Below, piece after piece: positions 50,426 through 61,112 of a stretch of 64,000 bases of DNA. The notes beneath the pieces were generated by a model that saw nothing but the letters and a program-made list of their open reading frames with translations, did no database searches and had not been told where the DNA came from. A program made the position numbers and the translations under genes. Within the stretch, counting starts at the first letter, position 1; every line of letters begins with the position of its first letter. This DNA is from Rhabdornis inornatus (taxonomy: Eukaryota > Chordata > Aves > Passeriformes > Rhabdornithidae). The stretch is taken from positions 62,024 to 126,023 of the forward strand of contig VWZS01000210.1 in NCBI GenBank assembly GCA_013397075.1, read 5' to 3'.

Positions 50426-50940
50426 CCAAACCCTCCACTGGGCAGCCCTGCCAAGACAAACCTGCCCTCCACTTTCCTCTGCTGCCTCACTTTCCCCTTC
50501 CCCAGAGCATCTCAGGCTGCACTGGGGCTGATGCAGGGACTCAGGCATGAAGGTCAAAGCTCATGTCTCAGCTGCTGGCATCTTTTGCATCTCGACAAGA
50601 TTTCAGGACTAGTGCTGAACACAAATTTCTTAGAGGTCGTTTATGCAATCAGTTCCTGATAAATCTCAGTTATTGAGATTTGTTGAGAATTTTCTTGCTG
50701 GTAGCCTGAAATGTGACATCCTCTGGTGATGCCAGCTATCAGAGAAAGCAGAGGTGCTGCAGAAGGAACCCTACCTATGGGAGTGGCAGTCAGCACACCT
50801 TCTGAAGCCCTGGTTGGTGGTAGCACAGATGAGGGTGGGCAGGCAAGGAAAAGAGAGGTTTTTCTTACTGCTATGTATTGTAGGCATGGTACAGCAGAGA
50901 GATGATGTTCTATTCCCAAATTCAACGATAAATATCATTA

Positions 50941-51010
50941 CATTGTTATTATGTTGATGATGTTGCTATTATTGTTATTAATAATAATTATTATTATTTA
51001 TTTATTATTA
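50941..51010. repeat. TTA-rich imperfect microsatellite
   Basis: About 70 bases of TTA/TTG/ATAAT units. It abuts the CR1 3' end at 51011, the place where a CR1 tail is expected, so it probably expanded from the element's tail or insertion site. Confidence 0.7.
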
Positions 51011-51088
51011 TCACAGAAACATTTAGTTTGGAAAAGACCTCTAAGGTCATGAAGCCCAACCTTTGACTTGTCATCACCCAAGCCTGAA
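51011..51088 (-). mobile_element. CR1-type LINE 3' end
   Basis: Read on the plus strand it gives TCACAGAAAC, TTTAGTTTGG, AAAAGACCTCTAAGGTCATG and AAGCCCAACCTTTGACTTG. This is the reverse complement of the conserved CR1 3' end ('...caaaggttggactcgatgatcttagaggtcttttccaacc...'). The element therefore lies on the minus strand with its 3' end at the left, next to the TTA-rich microsatellite. Only about 80 bases remain recognisable. Strongly 5'-truncated, as most CR1 copies are, and dead. Confidence 0.85.
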
Positions 51089-51575
51089 TTACTTAGAAAA
51101 AATTTGGAGACTTAACTTAAGAAGTAAACATTGAGAGAAACCGAATTCTCATTCAGGAAGAAAAAATTAAAAGCATAGCAGTGCTCAAGAAGATCTCTTG
51201 TGTTGTCTTCACATGTGCAAATTTCGTCTCGAAACTGCAAAATGGGGTCCAGGAGTTGAGGTGTCTTGTGACCACTCATAGTCTGGAATTGAATAGGTGT
51301 TTTACAAGTTAATGTGGAGTTGCAGTTGTTGAGTGGCTGCTGTCATGTATTTCATTTTTAGAAATTAATTAAGAGCATTGTAAGAGCAACCAGACCCTTC
51401 CATGACAGACAGGGACAGCTTGAAGCTGTCAGGAAGTGCCAGATGGGCTCCTGTAACTCTGATGGAAAGCCAGGGAGAAAAAAGACTTCATTGAACATAG
51501 CCAAAGCACCAAAAAATGTGAATCTGAATCAAATGCAGGTTGGCTTCAGAAACAGCATGAAATGCTGGGCTTCAG

Positions 51576-51607
51576 GGAGTTTCTTCATTAAGGAGTTTCT
51601 TCATTAA
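51576..51607 (+). repeat. Perfect 16-bp tandem duplication
   Basis: GGAGTTTCTTCATTAA occurs twice head to tail (51576-51591 and 51592-51607) without mismatch. Likely a recent replication-slippage event and possibly polymorphic. Confidence 0.9.
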
Positions 51608-51760
51608 TGAGGGAGTTAGCTGAGGTCCAAGTGATGAAGCAAATGCTCACCATGACTTTATTCTTGACCATGTTTTTGTTCCTCTAACAAGTCAGCTCCT
51701 AGCCATAGACTGAATATCAGCAGGTCAACTTTCAGGAGTTTATAACTCACTGTGTCATAT

Positions 51761-51810
51761 CAAAAACTAACAAAACACCCTAAAACCAAAAAACAAAATC
51801 AAAATCAAAC
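51761..51810. repeat. A/C-rich low-complexity tract
   Basis: About 50 bases of CAAAA, AACACCC and AAAATC words. Confidence 0.6.
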
Positions 51811-53035
51811 ATATTTTATTAAACTGCAGTTGTGGATTCTTTAATCCCTTCAGAGGTTTTGGAATAATAGCACAGAACCTGTGAGAGTGTAACAACACTA
51901 ATGCCCACTCTTCCCAGAATTATCAACTTCTTGGGGTTGTTTAAAAGCTTTCAAAATAATTGCATTAATAACTAATAGTCATTATTAGTAAAGAATTCTT
52001 AATACTGATTATCCTGCTTTGATTGTCATGATTTAAAATTTTAGGAGATGTCCTCTTGCTGTGAGGATAGATAAGGAGAAAGATGGAAGTAAAAAAGGAC
52101 TGAGTTTTTGACCTGAATAGATGTTGATTTATTTATTAATTTTTCCTTAAGAACACTTGGCTTGTGTATTTATTTCCTGAACATTTGCAGTTTCATGTTA
52201 TCTTTGCAAATGCCCATGCTTGCAATGAAATATCATCTTTTCTTGATTTTTATAGCAGCAAAGTAAATCTTGTACTATAATGGTTGTCACGTTTTTGCAT
52301 GGTATGCAAGACAAGTAGGAAAATATTGCCTATTCAGATGAAATGCCACAGTCTCCAACTGGATGGCTCCTTGCCAAAATCCTTAATTTTTTTAGTCCTC
52401 TTGGAGCTGGGAGGAAAATATTGCATTGCAGAATATTACAGTGTGCTGTATAAAAATAATAATGAAAACTGGCTACTTTCAGAGGTTCACAACTTCTTTT
52501 TAACCAAACTCGTGTTCAAAATGTAATAGAGAGCGTGTTACTTAAGAATGAGACAAGATTCTATCTCTTAAACAATCTCTGAGTTTTTAGCCTTTTTAAT
52601 TCCATGTATATGCCTCTACATCTTAAAGCATTTAGAGAATTAATGCAATATCAAATAATTATGATTGTAAAATCATAAAATCCTAAACTTTTTACCTAGA
52701 AATTTATTTTAGAAAATACTTCTGGGTTTTTTTGGGGGGTTGATTGCTTCTTTTCCAAAAAATCTGTGAGTTACACACACTTTCAAACCCCAGAATAGGA
52801 ATCTTGGTCCTCAGTAATAAAAATAATGAGGTAAGCAATTAGCTGACCCCAGGACTGGTTCCCTTAACGTTTCCCTTACATCACAGCACATATCTTGAAT
52901 TAAAACTTGGACTTCTCAGGCTTTTTAAGAACATGTGGGGTTTTTTGTTTTTTTTTTAATACCAAATGCTGCTCACCATGCAAGATCTCTTTTTTGCACA
53001 TATATACAGAAATTCTGCAAAGTTCATTTTAGCAA

Positions 53036-53062
53036 TACACACACGCACACACATATATATAT
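53036..53062 (+). repeat. (CA)n(TA)n compound microsatellite
   Basis: CA dinucleotides with one G interruption pass into TA dinucleotides over about 27 bases. Confidence 0.85.
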
Positions 53063-53578
53063 TTATCCAGCTGTAACACCGCATGCCCTGTGGGTGGATT
53101 TTGCACACTGATTTTCAGTGTACCTCTTCTGTTTAAATCCCCAAATTATTTCAGTATGCTTTTCAGTTACAGGGTGGGAGGAACAAATACATCACTTGTG
53201 ACACATTTTAGGTCTTCACTCTTTTAACTGCCAATGTTTTGCTCATCCTTGTCCAATATACACAGTGAAAAAGAAAAATCAGGAGGAGGTTTGTCTGCAA
53301 ATGTATTTTAAAAATGTGTAAGAATATTTTTATTTCATCAGCATCACATCTCGAAGCATTTTGGCATGCAGAAAAATACCATGAACAGGAGACATTAAAT
53401 TCAGAGATAAATTATGCCCCCTTTGGCCATCAACTCTTTCAAAAAATCCTGCTAATGTTGCAATATTTTCAAAAAATGGTGAAAAAAATATGTGTCCATG
53501 CAAGCTGCAGATGTTTCAGTGTAAAAAGAGTATTCTGTTTTTATGCACAGACAGAAGTATCAAAAATATGTTAATTTT

Positions 53579-53599
53579 ACATCTATTCCAAATAGATGT
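53579..53599. repeat. Small perfect inverted repeat
   Basis: ACATCTATT and AATAGATGT form 9-base arms around a three-base centre. Too short and isolated to assign a function; likely chance in AT-rich DNA. Confidence 0.6.
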
Positions 53600-56500
53600 A
53601 TTTTTTTACACATATTCTTATACATATATTTTTAACATATATTCTTAAATTGAGATCTGGATTCCAGCATCTATTCTTCAGGTATGTTCTCAATTTCCTA
53701 GGCATGGCTATCTGACTTTCTACAAAAAAAGGATGACCCATTATATGGCTTTTAAAAATAGAGTAATTTAAAGAGAAGTATGAAATACTGTCAATATTTA
53801 TGATTTATGATTCATGATTGACTGTATGAGATATAATCTGGATATGTGTCTCATTCAATTAAGAAAACAACAGGACACATATGAATGCTAAAATCAATAA
53901 TTACATTGCAGGAAACAGTCATAAAAAATTATGAGAGAGTTAGTTCATGATTTAATGCCTCTGTCCAAAATGTGATATAAAACCAGGCAAATGCATTAAA
54001 CAATAATAATAAAATTAAGTGTTACTGAAAAGTGACAGGGCTTAACTTCAGTCTGCTCTTTATTGTTATCACTTATTTATAATACACTCTTATTTTTATA
54101 GGTCAAAAATGATAGTGTATCTGCTTGTAGCTTTCACTTTTCTTGAGATGGAAATCAAAACTCCAATTGAAATATTGCTTTAAACAGAAACAGCAGTTAG
54201 ATCAAAAATCTTTCTTCCTTTCTGTGCCTCAAATCAAAACCACTAGTCAATATTTGATTGTGTGGTCCTCTAAAGAAAAATTTACATTGTCCATACTTTA
54301 AAAAATTTCAAAAATTTCATTTAAAGAATTTTAAAATAAAAATTTAAGTTTTGAAGAATGGCTTTGCTGCAGAATTGCAGCAACTGCAGCAGCTTGTCAA
54401 AATTATTATCAGTTTCACCTGTTCCTGTATCAAAAGTTTTTTCTCTCTTGGACAACTGCATCTTTCAGTTACCTTTTGTGCTGCATCTTTGCAAGTTGTT
54501 CTCTAATTTAGGTTTTACTTCACAATGCCTTGACTGCTCTGGAAAAAACACAAGCCAGGTATTTGATATAAAAACCTGGCTAAGAGAGCCCTTGTGCTAT
54601 CTTCTGGCACAGCAATCAATTTCCATGAGGTCAAGACAATCAGCAGAATTCTCTTTCTCTCCCTTGTGTGCAGAAGAGACTGCCACATTAATTACAGAGG
54701 TTTGGTGGAGGATCTAAGAGCTAATAAAAATGTTGTTCTCTGGGACCTTTCAGTCACAACTGCTTGCAAGTACTGTATTTTTTCAGTGCAGTGTGGAGGT
54801 TTTCATGAGGTTCAGAGAGGAGCCAGACAACCTGGGAGAAATTTGTGCCTTTACTTTCCAGTGAGTGAAAAGCTCGTTTGTGATTGTCCAGAATTTATTT
54901 ACATTTACAGCTGAAGAATGAATATTCTTAGCTCTGTCAGGAAGTCCCGATATAGCTTTGTCCATGGCATTGTGAACTTCCCTGTGTTTGGGTTAAAGCA
55001 AGGATGAATTCTGAATAAATAAAGGATTTTTTATTTTTTATTTTGCCTGTTGTGAGCAGTAGCTGCTGCTGGGAGGAACTGCAGGCTCAAGGCTCTCTAC
55101 AGGAACCATGTGAGAAGGGTTAATGAAGAGAAAGCAACCAAATCCTGCTGCTTGTTAGTGGGTACTACCAGGAAAAAAAACTTAGGAAAAGCCACATGTA
55201 GCCCCTGACATTTCCCTTGAGCAGCTGAGAACTAGCATCACTGGGATGCTCTCCCTCATTCCACCTCAGGCTTTGAATTTCCATCAATAAGACACATATT
55301 ATGGCTTTGTCACAGAAGATGTGAACATTTATGCAGTGATTTCAACTGCAGCAGTAATCCTGGATACAGACATGCAAAAAGGATTTGCAAAGCAAAAGTA
55401 CAAGCAGGATATAGCAACCACTTGTTGGCTCCTTAAAGAAGATTATTTAAGCTCCTTATTAAAGAATATTATTCTTATTTAATGTTTACAGCTTTTTTTG
55501 GATTTTTTTGTTTTCTTCAAATCTTCATAGCCACAAATAGATCTTGTTAAGTTTTCAACTAAAGCAAGCATCAAGAAGCATATCCTAGCACTCATTTTTG
55601 AGGGGATCTATACATTTTTTTTTACTTCATTTAGAAATGGAGATTAGCTCAGGCCCAAATTTCCCAGCGGGAGAAATAATTTTAAGATACGGAAAAATAT
55701 TTTTCAGGGGGATTAACCCTGTGGACAAAATGGAATTTGAACTTATTTTTGCTACATGCCAGTTCTATGCTATAAAGATCTGACCTCCTTTATAAAGTGC
55801 TTTGAGATTTACTGATGAAATGTACAAGAGAATGGCAAGAGAACTTTAATTATTTGATGTAATTAAGAACTTAATGGAACTTAATGCTGTGATGATGTAA
55901 TATCGGTATTTTCTTTGGGTTTTCAGTGCTTTCTTTCAAGCTTAGCAAACTGATGGATAAGAGCTGAAGGAATAATCCATTGTGAAGAAATAAAGAAATA
56001 GACATCTCTGCCTTTCAAAAATTAATAGCAGTGTTAAATCATATAGCCTAAGGTCACAGCTCTCAAACCTCTGAATTCCAAATTTCGCTTTCAGCATTGC
56101 TTGACAAGCCTAAGTCCCATACAGAAGAATTGTAGGAATCCATATCAACAAAAATTAAAAATGGAGCAGCAGGAGAATAAACAAACCCACAGAGACCTGT
56201 GACAGAAACACAGGAGCTAGAACTGCTGGTTTAGAAGCCTGGTTCTCAGCAGTGCTTTAGAAATCCATCCTCTGCACATTAATCCATTCTCTGCAGAATT
56301 AAGATGCAGTTAATTTGTCCCAAGACACCGGGCAAGTTATCCATTGCTGACTTTATGTTCTTGCCTTTAGGCTGACAAATTTGGGTAAGTTAGAATGCTG
56401 GGAGTTCATTCAGCTGTACCAATGTGAAAACAGAGCCATGGCAGTACAGAAATGCTGTAAAATAAATGTAAAATAACTTCACGGAAGATGCTTGGCCCAA

Positions 56501-57742
56501 CTCATTGCTTTTTGGCAATATTAGGAATCCATCTAGGACAGCACAAGATCCACTTAGCAGGGAGTTACCTCAGCTGAGTTCTTAGCTCATCAGGCCTCAG
56601 GTGGGAATTTGTTTTTTGTTTCAGAATCTGGTTTTATTCCAACAAAGCCAACATTTCCCCTCTTATTTCCTCACAACTAGATTAGGCAAATGGAGGATTC
56701 AGAGATACTGGAGACAAAGGGTTTGAAACTTGCAGTTATTACACATAAAGGGAACAAAGTATTGTAGATAGAAGACCTGGGCTACTTCTGACATCACTAC
56801 AGCTGGAAGTATTTGGGAGTATTTACTTACTTCTATACTCTGCTTTGAGTAATCTTGTTTTCAAAAGTAGAAAATTCGAGAAATACAGGCAGAGGTCAGT
56901 GCGTGTGAAATCCCATTGGAGTCATCTTACAATAAAATCCCATAGGACAAAACCACACAAAGAAACTGTTTCTCCCCAGGTTGCTCATGGCCCAGTTTTT
57001 AAGTTTCTTATTCTGTTTCCCTTAGTGTTCCCTCTGAGCTGGAACGTTCCAACCATGCAGTGATTGGATGTGACACCAATCTCCAAACACAAATGTCTTC
57101 TTTTCTGGTTCATTAAAACCTCTCTGGAAAAGAGGACACAGCAAGTCTTGGGCTGATTTTCACCCCCTGACTTAGGACAGGTTTGAATTAATGTGGTGGG
57201 CTGGGAGAAGAATTTGGAAGCAGGAGGTTGAACAGGAAGACCACAGCATTGAAGTTCAGAGCATGTTCACAAGCCTCCTATTAACTCAGCATTTCTAGCT
57301 CAAATTAAAGCTTAATCCCATCTGAAGCCATGGAAGCATTTAATTATGGTTAGTCTGTATTGTACATTCCCTTTATTCTTTAAACCTTAAATTTTACCCA
57401 AGCTAAATTACCTGAAAATCCTTAATTAGCCAAAGCAGGTATGCTAGCTGAGCTTCAGTAGTGAGCTTAAACCTGAGAATAGGTGCTCCCCAAAAGTTAA
57501 TAATGTTTATATGACTTGCATGCAGATTTGCTCCCAGTTTTGCTTACAAGTGTGGTTCCTGTCTCATCATGCCAGTAGCAGAATGAGAATTTGAGGAAGG
57601 AGTTTTCCACTTTGCATTATTTTGCCCCAATTCCCTTGCCACAAGTGCTAAACCCTGCAAAGCTGAGAGGTAAGGGGCTTCACCTCTGTAACTGTTTGGC
57701 TACCTTGGCCTAGAGGCTTGCTTTTCATAAGGAAAATGAAAC

Positions 57743-57791
57743 TTTTGGGGGTTTTGTTTGGGGTTTTTTTGTTTGGTTTGGAGTTTTTTTG
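57743..57791. repeat. T/G-rich low-complexity tract
   Basis: G5, TTTTG, G4-T7 and GTTTGG words over about 49 bases. The complement is a typical A/C tract. Confidence 0.65.
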
Positions 57792-60700
57792 TAATCTGAA
57801 TAAATTTAGTGGGGACTGGAATGGGCCCTGTGTAAAAAGGTTTGAATAATGACACATCCAGAGGATGCCTCATTTTGTTTATCAGTTTTCTTTTCCTAGA
57901 AGAAGCTCAAACGTAACTACCATGACCTAGACATGCTACAAAATGTTCAGACAGCTGTGTAAGTGAGATGTACCTTTTAAATACAGGCAGTGTCCTCAGC
58001 ACAGGAAATATTCCAGATTTATGCCCCGCTCTTGTATCCTCCCATACACCTCAGGTTCTGTTCTTGGCCATCCTCTCTGTCAGTAGTACTGCAACAAGCA
58101 GATTCTCGTTTCAACTCAATACAAATAATTTAACAACTCTCTTAGCGGACTAAACTCTTTAATATTAAACTCTTCCTTCCTTTTCCTGACACTGCACTGG
58201 CTTTACAAAGGTTGCTGCAAGACACATTTCCATCTCCCTGTCCCATGATGAACCAAAATCATGAGGTGTTACTGTGGTTGCTCGTTCTGCAAGGATTTTC
58301 CAGCTCTAGGACCCTGATCACAGGCACATGATCTGGGACATGATGCTTATCAGGGTGTTGTCTACTCTCTTTGCTCTTCATAGCATAAACAAAGTCCTTT
58401 CAGCCCAAAATAATCGTGGCAATGTCATGTGAGTGGGAGGGCAGGTGCAGCTGGAAAGAGGTGGTGGTGGAAAATCTGGGATCCACTAGGACAAGTGGAA
58501 ACCCAAAGTATGCAACAGAACAAGAGTTGATATAAGTAAATCTCAAGAAAGGAGAACTTAGGCAATGTTTTAAGTGTACTTGTTGAGGAGCAAGATTAAA
58601 AAGCTGTTCGTTACAAAAATGGAAAATAAGAGAAAGCTGTAATTACATTGCCTAGTGTAGAAAGGAAAATGCATGAGAGTGTAGAGGAATTTCCACCTTT
58701 TCTTCAGGAGGAAATGTACACAGGAAAGAAGAATAAGATTTTTCTACTGGTAGTGCTCCTTCCCAAAGCACAAGACAGGCTGTAATAATACAAACAGTGA
58801 CAGGAAAAATAAAATTGCTGGCTGACCCAGAGATGGAGATCACTCCACCCTTCAGGCTTTGGAGGGGCTTGCAGTGATGTGAAAATCAGTCCCGAGTGTT
58901 TTCACCTGTTCAAAATAACTCTCTAGACAGAACTGGGGGCTCTCACCTGCAGGTATTACAGGTACTCCAGAGATAAATTTGTGGTTGTGCAATTTACCTC
59001 CATAGTAGCAATATGCATTTTGTGCTACCATGAGGGTACTGCAAATGAAATGTGCAACAAGTCTGGCTATCAAAATCTGTGCATTTTTGGTGTGGAAATA
59101 AACTGCCCATATAGAGGCAATGTTTTGTTGCAGGTTGTTTCTTGGGTTCATGAGCATGAGGTCTCATTGCTCATGTCTCCTTGCTACATGTGATTTAATA
59201 ATTTAACTCCATAACCTTTTTTTCCTTTTTTTTTTTCTGCTTTGTATTACATACCATTTACTTCTGTCCAGTCCAAATGTCTCTTTGTTGCTGGCACTCT
59301 CATGCTCTGGAAGTGCTCACTACTTGGGCCCCATTTATGCTGTTTCATCCCTTCAAATATACTGTTGACATTTGCACTGTTGTGACTTGAGTGTTTGCTC
59401 CAAATGGGTAATTGAAACTTAAGGGAAAAAAACAAAAAAAAGACAAAAATATCAATCAATTTTATTCAAACTGATCTTGCAAGGGTCATGGGATAGACAT
59501 GTTCTTCCATTTAGGTCTTTTTGTCCTGCCAGTTCTCTCAGAGATTTTTGTGAGGTGCAACTCAACCTCTAGGAGAAACACAATGTCCTTGCTAGAACTC
59601 TGTCAGCAGAGGCAGAACTGATTTTCCAAAATTCATAAACAGACCATTCAGGAAAGACTGGGAAAAATGGGTGGGGGGGAAAAACTCTTTTAAGAGCATA
59701 GCAGGAGACTTTGTGTGTAGTACAAATACAAATAAAAAATAGTAGACAACTAGACAAATAACTGTCTCAGAAAAGTAGTCCAGGCAGGTGCAGAGAGCCA
59801 AAGATATCAGATTTTTGTGCCTGGATCTTCCACTGAGTGACACTACCCACAAAATTGGGTCAAACTAGTGAGACAGATTTTCTTGCCAGCAGACTTGTCC
59901 CCTGTTGTTTCTGCCTTGCACTGCTCGGGTAATATCCTTGGGGGAATATGTAACAATGATGGAAAACAAGATTTTCAGCTTTTGTTCTCACTAGCCTGTC
60001 ACTGGAAGCAGGGAAAGAATACTCAAGACTTGGGGCAGGCCTCACTTCCTTCAGAGATGTAGGACCTCCCAAGTAGGAAAGAAATTTAAGAGGAAAAAAA
60101 AGGAAAAGAGGTGTGTGAGAATGACAAGAGGAAAGCAACTGCCAAAATGAATAATTCAAGAGGACTCCGTGAAAGGGTAGGAGGGAGATTTTGTTACATT
60201 AGAAAAACAAATAGCAAATAAAATGTAAAATAGGTTTACAATCATATTATCATGCACATTAATTTCTGCAAAAATTTTATTCCCCATTTCAGTCTTCTTC
60301 CCTCAAGCCTCTTCTCTCTGTAGCTGGTACCATTCACAGCCTGTGGTGAGGATCTGAGCCACCAGAGTCAATTTCAATTCCAAATCCAAACATAAGCAAT
60401 GGCTTGTGAGCTTGCAATTCCTTTGAGGCTCACCCAACTCCAATTCTGCTTTACTCCTCCAGGGAAAGCATTTTCTCTTTGAAGCTACAGTCCAATCCAT
60501 TCCATTGCAGTATATAGGCTTAGATTCTTCTCTAGGCTAGCCTGTTCTAGGACATTTTATGCACTGTCCCTTCATATCACTCCAACAGAGAAAGAGAGCT
60601 CTGACATGGTGAAACTGTAAGTGATGGTGGGAATTTAGAAGCCTGGAAAACATTTGGCTCGGCAAGCCTCTCTCTGGTTAAAATTAACACTTAAAATCAA

Positions 60701-61050
60701 AAGAATTGTGGATTTAATTAGTCCAGATGTTTGAAGGTGCAGCACTAATGGCAATTTATCTTCTCTTTTGTTCAAAAAGTATCTTGGAATTATCATGAAA
60801 AAGATGGTTACCAGAGGGTTATTACATCTACTGTTTTCTTGTTGTCATGTGCCACAGGCAAGACCAAGACTTGGAAGAGAATTGTTCCTTTCTGAGAACA
60901 AAGATAAACTACTGTAAACTAATTGCTAGGCTGCAGCACAGTAGGTAAAGTGATGGAAAAATTCTACATTAATGAGTTATAAGTCACCTTGTCTGAAAAA
61001 ACGAGCTTGCTCTAAAAGCACTGATGCCCAAAGGTTGCAAGCACTTTTCA

Positions 61051-61112
61051 TACAGAATCACAAAATATTCTGAGTTGGAAGGTACCCATCAGGACCATCA
61101 AGTCCAACTCAA
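61051..61112 (-). mobile_element. CR1-like retroelement 3' end
   Basis: ACAGAATCACAAAATATTCT, then GAGTTGGAAGGTACCC, ATCAGGACCATCAAG and TCCAACTC give the common avian repeat word order 'agaatcacagaatattctgagttggaagggacccacaaggatcatcgagtccaactc'. I assign it to the CR1 family, inverted, with its 3' end to the left. An LTR-derived repeat that shares this motif is the alternative. Only about 60 bases are recognisable. Confidence 0.75.

Larger units (their letters stand above)
51089..61050. other. Long non-coding stretch, no gene recognised
   Basis: About 10 kb of AT-rich DNA. No open frame exceeds about 120 codons and none is recognisable as a protein. It holds a few short duplications, microsatellites and A/C or T/G tracts listed separately. 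I see no RNA gene or promoter. Confidence 0.55.
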
